Positions 8,866-16,438 of a stretch of 64,000 bases of DNA are shown here, one piece after another. Both the position numbers and the translations under genes were made by a program. Below the pieces are notes generated by a model, which saw only the letters and a program-made list of their open reading frames with translations, was not told the DNA's origin and searched no databases. This DNA comes from Chloroflexus sp. MS-G (GTDB lineage Bacteria > Chloroflexota > Chloroflexia > Chloroflexales > Chloroflexaceae). Position 1 is the first letter of the stretch. Every line of letters begins with the position of its first letter. The DNA lies in the NCBI RefSeq assembly GCF_000735195.1, contig NZ_JPIM01000008.1:1-64000 (forward strand), given 5' to 3'.

Positions 8866-9474
8866 GTATTCAGCTTGCCTATGAATTATAGCATAGTTCA
8901 GGCAATTATGCAAATGCTGTAAGGGTGCGTATGGCTTTTCGACGTTTTCACTCTGCCCAGGTGAGAAGAGGGTAGCAGTGGCGGCTCCCAATCTATCCAT
9001 AGGACGTCAGGATATGTTTAGCCTCTCGTTCCAACGGTCGTTTGCGTCCACTCCCTATCGTTTCGCCGTTGATGCCCGTCAGCGCAGAGTAAGGGTGGGT
9101 GCTCACCCTGATCCCCTGCAAGCGATGCGGTGCGATAGAGTGCCGATGCGCCAAACGATAGCTTCCAATGACGAATCCAGGTGATTGCGTGTAGGGGATC
9201 GTCATGCGGGATGAACGACATTGGCGAGCGAATACGACCAAACCCTGAACACAACGTTCCTCCGACCTTCTCTGCACCCTCTTTCAATGATACCTGTCAG
9301 CGCACGGCAAAGGTAGGTTCCAAACCCCCTCCTATCGCTCTCTTCATACCTATTGCATCCATCGTCACTGGCGTGCAGCGAATATTCAAATACATCCGAA
9401 GACATCTTCAAGCGACACATCCACTTGTTGTTCTGCTACGTAAAGAAGAGTGAAGCCGGAAATTGTGCAGACAA
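8866..9474. other. Gene-free region between tRNA-Arg and the DUF4397 gene
   Basis: The left end carries the tRNA promoter. Beyond about 8920 I see no gene; the open frames lack a family, a ribosome-binding site and any bias. At about 8934-8985 there is a segment (CTTTTCGACGTTTTC followed by a GTAGCAGTGG-type run) that resembles stretches just after the genes ending at 24207 and 60667, so it may be a dispersed repeat. Confidence 0.5.
8885..8913 (-). promoter_or_regulatory. Promoter of the tRNA-Arg gene
   Basis: On the minus strand a perfect -10 box TATAAT (8885-8890) is preceded, after 17 bp, by TTGCAT (8908-8913), a weak -35 box. The predicted start, near 8878, is about 13 bases before the mature tRNA 5' end. 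Confidence 0.72.
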
Positions 9475-9504
9475 TTGACAAAGTATTGGCAATTCCGGTG
9501 TAAT
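9475..9504 (+). promoter_or_regulatory. Promoter of the DUF4397 surface protein gene
   Basis: A perfect -35 TTGACA (9475-9480) and a -10 TGTAAT (9499-9504) are separated by 18 bp. They lie 33 bp before the GTG start. Confidence 0.7.
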
Positions 9505-9536
9505 GGAAACCATGGTTTTGTAAGGAGGAGTGTCCC

Positions 9537-10325
9537 GTGATTCGCAAGCTATCTATCGTGGTGACGACGGCGTTATTGTTCGCTCTGTTGGTGGTACCGG
9601 CTGTATTTGCACAGGGTAGTGCGGCTAAAGTACGGGTCATTCATGCTTCACCCGATGCACCCGCCGTTGATGTGTTTGTCAATGGGAATGCAGTGCTTAC
9701 CAACGTCGGCTTTTTTGCCGCCAGTCCATACCTTGATCTCCCGGCAGGCACTTATCGGGTGCAGGTCGCACCAACCGGTGCCGGTGCAGGTTCGGCGGTC
9801 ATTGATGCAAATGTGACGATTGAGGCTGGGAAAGCCTATACAATTGCTGCGGTTGGACCGGTGGCCAACATCAGGCCACAGATCATTGCAGATAACCTGA
9901 GTGCCCCGGCTGCCGGTCAGGCCAAGGTGCGGGTATACCACTTCTCGCCTGATGCGCCCGCAGTTGATGTTAAGCTGGCGAATGGAACAACGCTGATCAG
10001 TAATTTGGCCTTCCCCGATGCGAGCAATTATCTGGAGGTGCCAGCAGGTACCTACGACTTACAAGTAACCCCAGCAGGTGGAAGCGCAGTGGTGATCAAC
10101 TTGCCCGGAACAAAGGTCGATGCTGGTCAAATTTACAGCGTGTTCGCGACGAACTTTGTTGCTAGTATTACACCCCAACTTGCCGTTACGGCTCCGGTTG
10201 CAACTGCTGCACCAGCGGCGCTGCCTACAACAGGTGGCGAAACCCTGCCACTAGTTGCACTGGTATTGATGGCGCTGGCGCTCACCGTAGCTGGTGGGAT
10301 GGTTGTCCGTCGCAGTATGCGGTAG
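9537..10325 (+). CDS. DUF4397 surface protein with LPxTG-like tail
   Basis: The 262-residue product has a signal peptide (MIRKLS, hydrophobic core, AQG at about 26). Two DUF4397 domains follow, each with the hallmark phrase: VRVIHASPDAPAVDV (about 32) and VRVYHFSPDAPAVDV (about 131). An Ala/Thr-rich linker leads to LPTTGGE (about 229), a hydrophobic span of about 20 residues and a final RRSMR. That order matches a sortase-type cell-wall sorting signal, though no sortase is visible here, and the tail could simply be a membrane anchor. DUF4397 has no known function. The GTG start is chosen for the strong AAGGAGGAG upstream. The gene stands alone with its own promoter. Confidence 0.85.
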   Translation: MIRKLSIVVTTALLFALLVVPAVFAQGSAAKVRVIHASPDAPAVDVFVNGNAVLTNVGFFAASPYLDLPAGTYRVQVAPTGAGAGSAVIDANVTIEAGKAYTIAAVGPVANIRPQIIADNLSAPAAGQAKVRVYHFSPDAPAVDVKLANGTTLISNLAFPDASNYLEVPAGTYDLQVTPAGGSAVVINLPGTKVDAGQIYSVFATNFVASITPQLAVTAPVATAAPAALPTTGGETLPLVALVLMALALTVAGGMVVRRSMR

Positions 10326-10371
10326 AACTCTAGCCCATCGGGTTGCGATACCTGAATAAGTGTGACAATTG

Positions 10372-10407
10372 CCCCCTACCTCTCCGCATTGTGGAAGAGG
10401 TAGGGGG
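10372..10407. terminator. Long hairpin downstream of the DUF4397 gene
   Basis: A perfect 12-bp stem (CCCCCTACCTCT 10372-10383 with AGAGGTAGGGGG 10396-10407) and a 12-base loop lie between two convergent transcription units. No T run follows, so it may be a bidirectional end structure or a palindromic repeat. Confidence 0.5.
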
Positions 10408-10594
10408 ATTGCATATAGAGCGATAGAGCTATGTTTGTGGTTCATAGGCTGAACTTATATTCCTTTCGCGAACGTAGCCTATCGCATAACGTGCGATTGC
10501 AACACCTTATCTTCGTCGGCCCACCCCATCTTGGGCAGCGCCAGTACGTTATGACGAGTGGGTTCTCAATCTGCCGCTACCGGTCGTGGCAGTC

Positions 10595-11374
10595 TTATCG
10601 GGCGAGGTGGTTCTTACCAAAAATTGTCACAAGGCATAGTGCCACGAAGCTGTATACCATCGCTAGCGCAGCAACAGATACCCCTGAAACAAGGACTCCA
10701 TACGTATTCGTGAGGACGTGGAAGATCGTTACAACGAACAGACTGCCCTGCGTGCTGTTGTAGAGCCAGGTGTAGATGAATGATACCGCCATGGTGCCGA
10801 TAAACCACGTCAGAAAAGGATAATCAGACATTGGATGGCCCTGCCAGAAGAACAGCGGTACATGCCATATTCCCCACAAGACGCCAACTACGAGCGTTGC
10901 CGTAAGGGCACTGTGGTTTTTCTGTAATCTTGGTAGGGCAAATCCTCGCCATCCGACCTCTTCCCATGTATTCGAGAGCAGTGACATCACAAAGGTTGCA
11001 ATCGCAACACCGACGATGTTGCCGTCCACTGCTATGGAGTTTGCTAGCAATCCTAATACCTGAGTTATAGTTTTGCCGCTTAGCAGGAAGATCGCTGGTG
11101 CAATGGCGGCAATCATTAACCAGCTTGAGCCTAAACACCAGTTTCCAAATGTCCGAAATAGGCGGTCAACTCACACCGTACCTTCGTTTACCGCAGTCAC
11201 AATAACTGCTGCTACAGCAGGCGCCACTGCTGGCAGCAAGAGTAAAACCTGAAAAAGTGGAGGCTTAAACGGCGTTATACCCTGCGAGCCTGCCACCATT
11301 GGTAACCAGCCGAACCACAAGAACGCAAACGTCAATACATAAAACCAGAGGACGGGATGATGTTTCATCGACAC
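10595..11374 (-). pseudogene. CPBP-type intramembrane protease gene with in-frame TGA
   Basis: Two minus-strand pieces lie in the same frame and together make a CPBP (CAAX/bacteriocin-processing) family membrane protease of about 259 codons. The first piece (to codon 67) has two membrane spans and ends at NEGTV. A TGA (11171-11173) follows. The same frame then continues VDRLFRTFGNW and into the core with EEVGWRG (catalytic Glu pair), a WGIWHVPLFF helix (His) and FHVLTN. No frameshift is needed; one nonsense change, for example CGA to TGA, explains it. An ATG at 11368 follows AGGAAG. Either the gene is inactive, or the base is a sequencing error, or TGA is read through. In Chloroflexota TGA is an ordinary stop, so decay is the simplest reading. 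Confidence 0.8.
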
Positions 11375-11421
11375 TTCCTTCTTCTTGTTACCTGAGTACC
11401 TCTGTGTATTATCACAGCTTA

Positions 11422-11840
11422 GAGCCTATCCGAATACCTCGTCGTCACGTCACGACGGATGAAATCCATCACCGCATGCAAGCCGATGGAGTCGAGGCAC
11501 GGCACCGTCGTGCCCCGACGGGTGCACCCCGACGAGTGGTGAATGGGATGGGCGCATGATCAACAACCCCCATTGTCCATCGATGCATCCCGTGCTCGTC
11601 GTATCATCGGGGAGGGCAGTGCGCGAACCGCCCCTCCGCTATCGGCAGATATGGGTGCGTTGCGTCGTCAAGCCACCCATGCATAGTCTTGATCAGTGAT
11701 CACCGTTGGGGGCAATGGGCACCACGGTGGTTATTCGGTCGTCGTTACCCCCAGCATCGCTTCGTTCCAATCACCGCACGGGGAAGAGACGAGATTCGCT
11801 GACCTTCATCTTCCACACCAGGATGTTTCGGATAGGCTCT
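11422..11840. mobile_element. 419-bp MITE, IS5/IS1031-like ends
   Basis: The element is bounded by perfect 13-bp inverted repeats, GAGCCTATCCGAA at 11422-11434 and its complement at 11828-11840. TTA stands directly outside both ends (11419-11421 and 11841-11843), a 3-bp duplication of TNA type. TNA duplications and GAGC-starting ends are typical of the IS1031 group of the IS5 family. No transposase frame is inside, so it would need an enzyme supplied from elsewhere. The right-hand TTA is, on the minus strand, the TAA stop codon of the hydrolase gene. Confidence 0.82.
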
Positions 11841-13063
11841 TAGAGATTCTCTGCCCGATACCCAAAAACCTCATCCAGCCAATCAAAGACTACTTGCTGC
11901 ATCAGGCCCAGATTATTGATCTGGCAGTGAGCATCTGCACCATCGGCGGCAACGAAGACGCGAAAGGCTTTAGGGCATCGGAGAGCGTTGTAAAACTCGC
12001 GAGCCTGCATCATTTGTGCTTCTGACTCTCCTTCGCCAACCATACACAATACCGGACATGTAATCTCTTCTATCCTTTCAACTCGTGCTTGTCGCGCCAT
12101 TTCTAACGCTTCAGAAATTGTGCTTACTCCGGCTTGCCAGCAGAACTTCTCTAATGCAATACCGGGCAGGGGGTTTCTAAGACCTGCCAGCCTGGTAAGG
12201 GTGTTCCTGAAAAAACCGGGAGTTTTGAGGAGTACCGACGGAATTTCGGCCATGACAAGTTGGTAAATATCTATGATGGGAGCACTGGCTATGCAGGCTT
12301 TGATACGTTTCTCAAATGGAAGAGCGCGTGATACCATGTAGCCCCCACCACTGATTCCAAACAAAGCCAACCGTTCAGCGTCGACCTCTGGTCGAGTAAG
12401 TGTATAATCGACGACGGCTTTGATCGGCACTTCAGTATTGGTTCGGAAAAATAAACCATCGAAGGGGGTTCTTCCCTGACCGGGCAAGTCTACCAGGAGG
12501 ATGTGATACTTCCGGCGTATTCCTGCCGGGCCTATCCAGAAGTAGAGTTCTTCTGCGCATGTTTCGCCACCGCCTATCATGATCAACGTTGGTGCTTTCC
12601 GGCTCTCGTCGTTACCCCGCAAAAAATACCCTGGTAGAAATTTACCTTCGAACGTGATCTCAATGGGTTCGGCAGATGGCTTACATTGAGTAGTTGCTTG
12701 TCGGAAGCACCATTGTGCCTTTTGCCATATCTCACGTAGTCGTGGATCTCGCGGGCGAATAAAGATGCTTGCCATCTGATGATATGTGAAGGCGCGCAGG
12801 TAGGTTTCATGCGCACTGACCCGGTGCCCACGTGCCAGTGCCTGTGTCGCCTGCGATTCGACGCGACGGGCCATTTCTGACCAGGCCTTGTACCAGCTTT
12901 CGGGATCACCATCTTTAATTTGGGAAGCAGTGTAGAAGCACTCGCCAAGTGCCGAACCACCTTCGTTTTGGTGAGCAAGAATCCAGGCAAAATAGAAATC
13001 CATATCGTCATTCCGAAACCGGATTCGCTGTTTGCTTCGCTGCCATAGTTTCTCTTTATTCAT
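11840..13063 (-). CDS. Alpha/beta hydrolase (FrsA/esterase-like)
   Basis: The 407-residue protein has a helical N-terminal part (about 1-130) and an alpha/beta-hydrolase core. The nucleophile elbow is GISGGGY with Ser238; an oxyanion-region IGGGET lies at about 163, LVDLPGQGRTP at about 190, and a likely catalytic His sits in ADGADAHCQ near 385. This layout, with a helical cap before the core, fits the FrsA/DUF1100 and 2,6-dihydroxypseudooxynicotine-hydrolase type. The substrate is unknown. No signal peptide is seen, so it is cytoplasmic. Its TAA stop coincides with the MITE target duplication, so the insertion left the reading frame intact. Before the insertion it lay about 50 bp upstream of the CPBP gene, possibly in one operon. 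Confidence 0.78.
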   Translation of the reverse strand: MNKEKLWQRSKQRIRFRNDDMDFYFAWILAHQNEGGSALGECFYTASQIKDGDPESWYKAWSEMARRVESQATQALARGHRVSAHETYLRAFTYHQMASIFIRPRDPRLREIWQKAQWCFRQATTQCKPSAEPIEITFEGKFLPGYFLRGNDESRKAPTLIMIGGGETCAEELYFWIGPAGIRRKYHILLVDLPGQGRTPFDGLFFRTNTEVPIKAVVDYTLTRPEVDAERLALFGISGGGYMVSRALPFEKRIKACIASAPIIDIYQLVMAEIPSVLLKTPGFFRNTLTRLAGLRNPLPGIALEKFCWQAGVSTISEALEMARQARVERIEEITCPVLCMVGEGESEAQMMQAREFYNALRCPKAFRVFVAADGADAHCQINNLGLMQQVVFDWLDEVFGYRAENL

Positions 13064-13390
13064 AACTGTTTATCCTTGAATTGGAAGAATCTTTCGCGGA
13101 CTAACGGATTGTGCTGCCCTTGAATGGCGAAGGTGGTGGAGTGAGGCTAGGTGTAAGCCTGTATTAAGCTTGCACGTGGCTGTATCATTCAGGCTAAGTT
13201 TATTGTAGCTATCACAGTTCCAGGAATCGTCTGGACTGCGATGCGGTTGCGAGATAGCGCCGAGATACGGTTGATAACTGCACACACCGTAGGGGCAGGT
13301 TTGCACCCACCCCTACGGTTCTGATTAAGCATACATTTTGACCTAGAGGGAAGGGTTTGAGTGAACGTTCCCGATACTCTCTTCTCTCTC
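13064..13390. other. Gene-free region between hydrolase and nadB
   Basis: It holds a hairpin at 13286-13319 and the last few repeats of the nadB tail region. No gene is visible. The minus-strand part near 13064-13200 must hold the hydrolase promoter, but I could not pick boxes with confidence. Confidence 0.5.
13286..13319. terminator. Hairpin downstream of nadB
   Basis: A perfect 10-bp inverted repeat (ACCGTAGGGG 13286-13295, CCCCTACGGT 13310-13319) with a 14-base loop lies about 70 bp after the nadB stop. No T run follows on either strand; it may be an end structure or a genomic palindrome. Confidence 0.45.
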
Positions 13391-13425
13391 CTACCTTCTC
13401 TCTCCTACCTTTTCTCTCTCTGCTA
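13378..13425. repeat. 14-bp CT-rich tandem repeat at the nadB 3' end
   Basis: TTCTCTCTCCTACC occurs twice in tandem, followed by a third, changed copy (TTTTCTCTCTCTGC). The unit is not a multiple of three, and the repeat covers the last codons of nadB, so a change in copy number would alter the C-terminus. Confidence 0.7.
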
Positions 13426-15028
13426 CTGGCGCAATCGTTGGCACAACCCACGGTTCGGCTTGGCGACACAGAACGATATGTTTACGCCAGGATTCCTCGC
13501 TGTATGGATAATCCTGCCGGAAATGACCACCACGACTCTCAGTGCGCAGCAGTGCTGCGGCAACAATTAATTGTGCGGTAAGCGCTGCATTAACGGCAGT
13601 AAGGTGATCGGCTTCATCAGGATCGGCACTGACCGGCCAGGTTGCCAGTCTGATTAATGCTGCACTAAGGGTGTCACCGTGACGGATTGGCCCAGCAGCA
13701 CGCATAATATCGGCCAGGATCGTCCGCCAGTTGGCATCGGGTGGCGCTGAAATAGGTGCAGGTGGTAGCGGATCGGGGAGCGGTACCTCCTGATCGCGAA
13801 GGGCCGCTGCTGCTTCTCCGGCCCGCCGCCCAAATACCAGACACTCAAGCAGCGAGTTGCTAGCCAGGCGATTGGCACCATGAACACCAGTGCAAGCCAC
13901 TTCACCGGCGGCAAAAAGACCGGGTAAGCTGGTTGCACCGCTCAAATCAGTACGCACACCACCCATCAGATAATGAGCCGCCGGTGTGACGGGTATCGGA
14001 GTCCGGGTGGGATCAATGCCATCGGCACGAAGATGGGTACAGATCGTCGGGAAGTGGTGCTCGATCAGATGGGCCGGTAGGTGAGTCAGATCGAGCAAGA
14101 CATGGTCACATCCTTCGGCCTGCATCGCCGCAACGATTCCGCGCGTCACGACATCACGTGGCGCTAATTCGGCACGCGGGTCGTAGTCGGGCATAAAGCG
14201 GCGCCCGCCGGGCGTGAAGAGCAGACCACCTTCACCGCGTGCTGCTTCGGTGATCAGGAAGCCATGCCCGGCCCGAGTCCGATAGACGGTAGGGTGGAAT
14301 TGTACGAACTCCATATCGGCCACTTCTGCACCGGCCCGATAGGCCAGCGCAATCCCTTCGCCGAGTGCCGTTGGTTGATTGCTAGTCAGGCCGTATAATG
14401 CACCGGCGCCGCCGCTGGCCAGCACAGTTGCTTTGGCCAGTACCCGCCACCATGTCCCGTCAACCATGCGTACCAGCGCGCCAACCACTCGCTCTCCGGC
14501 GGTTAGCAGTTCAACCGCCTGGGCCTGCTCGCGGACAGCGATCAGCGGTGTTGCCCGGACACGCTCGATCAGCACCTGCGTCACTGCCCGTCCGGTCGCA
14601 TCACCGACGTGAACGATGCGGCGGCGGGAATGTCCACCTTCCAGTCCTAATGCGAACTGGTCGGCGTCGCGCTCGAAGGGAACACCCAACGAAGCCAATT
14701 CGCGCATCAGGGCCGGGGCTTCGTTGGCCAGTACTGCCACGGCAGCCGGATCACACAGCCCTGCTCCGGCGATCAAGGTGTCAGCTACGTGAATACCGGG
14801 CGAGTCGGCTGGGTCGAGGGCAGCGGCAATTCCTCCCTGTGCCCAGGCTGAATTGCTTTCAGGTAACGATCCACGCGCCAGTACCAACACCCATGCGCCG
14901 CGAGCTGCGGCGGCCAGCGCTGCGGTTAGGCCGGCTGCACCGGCGCCAATCACCAACACATCCACCTGGCGGTCACGCATGGGAGGGAGTCGGCTGAGGA
15001 TACTGCGTGAGGCAGGAATAGTTGCCAT
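13391..15028 (-). CDS. nadB: L-aspartate oxidase
   Basis: This FAD flavoprotein oxidises L-aspartate to iminoaspartate, the substrate of NadA in NAD synthesis. The N-terminal dinucleotide fold reads DVLVIGAGAAGLTAALAAA (about 23-41). The family motifs ARGEGGLLFTPGGRRFM (about 266), QFHPTVY and the C-terminal-side HGANRLASNSLLECLVFGRR (about 375) are intact. At 545 residues it is near the usual 530-540; the extra is a charged tail (AEREKVGERR) encoded by a 14-bp tandem repeat. It is the second gene of a nadA-nadB unit, 74 bp after nadA. nadC is not in the window. Confidence 0.95.
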   Translation of the reverse strand: MATIPASRSILSRLPPMRDRQVDVLVIGAGAAGLTAALAAAARGAWVLVLARGSLPESNSAWAQGGIAAALDPADSPGIHVADTLIAGAGLCDPAAVAVLANEAPALMRELASLGVPFERDADQFALGLEGGHSRRRIVHVGDATGRAVTQVLIERVRATPLIAVREQAQAVELLTAGERVVGALVRMVDGTWWRVLAKATVLASGGAGALYGLTSNQPTALGEGIALAYRAGAEVADMEFVQFHPTVYRTRAGHGFLITEAARGEGGLLFTPGGRRFMPDYDPRAELAPRDVVTRGIVAAMQAEGCDHVLLDLTHLPAHLIEHHFPTICTHLRADGIDPTRTPIPVTPAAHYLMGGVRTDLSGATSLPGLFAAGEVACTGVHGANRLASNSLLECLVFGRRAGEAAAALRDQEVPLPDPLPPAPISAPPDANWRTILADIMRAAGPIRHGDTLSAALIRLATWPVSADPDEADHLTAVNAALTAQLIVAAALLRTESRGGHFRQDYPYSEESWRKHIVLCRQAEPWVVPTIAPVAEREKVGERR

Positions 15029-15102
15029 ACGTGGTTCCTTTACGATAAAGACCTGAACCTTCCTTACCGGTCAGCACGGAAGGCGATCAGGCTGAGAGAT
15101 AC

Positions 15103-16074
15103 TTACAGAGCCAACATGCGATCAATCGCCAGCCGTGCGCGGTTGGCAATCTCTGGTGGAACGGTCACCTGCTCGCGTAGATCACGAAGACTGTTACGCA
15201 CCTTCTCGAGCGTAATGAGCTTCATATACCGGCAACTGATCGACTCGTCAATCGGCACGAATTGTTTAGTTGGGTTGGCCTTGCGCATCCGGTGCAGAAC
15301 GCCAATCTCGGTAGCGACGACAAAGCGGCTGGCCGGTGAGCGATTGACGTGCGCAATCATGCCTTCGGTCGAGAGAATGTGGGTTCCCCGCTCATCAATC
15401 ACCCCATGCGCCAGATAATCCATGGTGCTGGTGACACAGCCACATTCAGGGTGAATGAGAAACTCGGCGTCGGGCATGGCTGCACGCTTTTGTTCGATCA
15501 TTGTTGGCCGAATGGCAGCGTGTACGTGACACTCACCGGCCCAAATCTTGATCGGGCGACCTGTCTTCTGGCGGAGATAACTGCCTAGAAACATATCGGG
15601 TAAGAACAGAATAGTTTTATCGGCAGGGATGGCGTTGATTACCCGTTCGGCATTGCCTGAAGTACAGCAATAATCACTCTCGGCCTTGACGGCTGCACTA
15701 GTATTGACATAACTAACTACTACTGCATCTGGATGGGCTGCTTTCCATTGACGCAGTTGTTCGAATGTAATCGAATCGGCCAGCGAGCAGCCGGCATTGG
15801 CGTCGGGGATCAGCACAGTACGCTGTGGATTGAGAATGGCCGCCGTTTCGGCCATGAAGTAGACACCACAGACCACAATAACGTCGGCATCAGTACGTGC
15901 TGCTGCCTGTGCCATACCGAGCGAGTCACCAACGTAGTCAGCGATCTCTTGAATTTCGCCGTATTCGTAATTGTGGGCCAGAATGATCGCGTTGCGTTGG
16001 CGACGCAATTCATTGATCTCGGCAATGAGTGTTGCTGCGGTTTCACCGGTCGTTTCGTAGAGCTGGGCAACCAT
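15103..16074 (-). CDS. nadA: Quinolinate synthase A
   Basis: A [4Fe-4S] enzyme that condenses iminoaspartate with dihydroxyacetone phosphate to quinolinate. The three cluster cysteines are in VVCGVYFMAE (about residue 69), WAGECHVH (about 182) and HPECGC (about 215). The first repeat domain contains ILAHNYEYGEIQEIADYVGD, usual for the family. At 323 residues it is of normal length. It is transcribed first, from a consensus promoter at 16125-16153, with a near-perfect 17-bp palindrome between promoter and start. NadB follows and supplies its unstable substrate. Confidence 0.96.
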   Translation of the reverse strand: MVAQLYETTGETAATLIAEINELRRQRNAIILAHNYEYGEIQEIADYVGDSLGMAQAAARTDADVIVVCGVYFMAETAAILNPQRTVLIPDANAGCSLADSITFEQLRQWKAAHPDAVVVSYVNTSAAVKAESDYCCTSGNAERVINAIPADKTILFLPDMFLGSYLRQKTGRPIKIWAGECHVHAAIRPTMIEQKRAAMPDAEFLIHPECGCVTSTMDYLAHGVIDERGTHILSTEGMIAHVNRSPASRFVVATEIGVLHRMRKANPTKQFVPIDESISCRYMKLITLEKVRNSLRDLREQVTVPPEIANRARLAIDRMLAL

Positions 16075-16091
16075 GGATGGTACTCCGATTT

Positions 16092-16108
16092 AGTGTTATT
16101 ATTACACT
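16092..16108. promoter_or_regulatory. Palindromic candidate operator of nadA-nadB
   Basis: AGTGTTATTATTACACT matches its own reverse complement at 14 of 17 positions. It lies about 10-26 bases after the predicted transcription start, where a bound repressor would block RNA polymerase. A related AGTGTATACT lies over the -10 box on the minus strand. NAD biosynthesis operons are often repressed by NrtR, NiaR or NadQ; I cannot tell which, if any, binds here. Confidence 0.55.
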
Positions 16109-16124
16109 TTTAAGAATTGTGATG

Positions 16125-16153
16125 AGTATACACTGCGGGTGAGATATTGTCAA
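16125..16153 (-). promoter_or_regulatory. Sigma-70-type promoter of nadA-nadB
   Basis: On the minus strand a perfect -35 TTGACA (16148-16153) and a -10 TATACT (16125-16130) are 17 bp apart. The expected start is near 16118, giving a 5' leader of about 44 bases that contains the palindrome. Confidence 0.85.
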
Positions 16154-16382
16154 GAGGTCACTAAAAGATCTATTCAATGTCATCGCGTTTCTAAAGAGTA
16201 CTATTATTCAAGGAAACATTCTCGAGAGGCCACTAAAAAATTTTTCATCCAATAGGCCTTTTTTCCCTCTTCTCTTTTGACGATCTTGGTTGCACAATAG
16301 GGATACAGCCGCAAATCGTAGCGATGTACGGTCGTCTGAACCGGTCATGCTTGAGATTTGCCGGGCGTAACCCTGAAACAAT

Positions 16383-16432
16383 CTTCGGCGATGGATCGTT
16401 TAGGTATGTAAACATATATACCACCGCCGAAG
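16383..16432 (+). promoter_or_regulatory. 5' hairpin covering the cyclase ribosome-binding site
   Basis: CTTCGGCGATGG (16383-16394) pairs with CCACCGCCGAAG (16421-16432) with one mismatch. Inside the loop GGTAT (16403-16407) can pair with ATACC (16418-16422). The 3' arm includes the start of the AAGGGA ribosome-binding site (16430-16435), which sits just before ATG 16439. If it forms in RNA it would hide the site; as DNA it could be a two-half protein site. Confidence 0.45.
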
Positions 16433-16438
16433 GGATGT

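Larger units (their letters stand above)
16109..16438. other. Divergent gap between nadA and the cyclase gene
   Basis: It holds the nadA promoter, a short direct repeat (GAGGTCACTAAAA near 16155 and GAGGCCACTAAAAA near 16224, about 70 bp apart) and the hairpin before the cyclase start. No gene is seen. Confidence 0.5.

Noticed and set aside
9181-9453. 90-codon open frame upstream of the DUF4397 gene
   Set aside because: No family, no site for ribosomes, and odd composition; treated as non-coding.
16153-16240. GAGGYCACTAAAA direct repeat considered as CRISPR repeats
   Set aside because: Only two short copies with no further periodic copies or conserved length.
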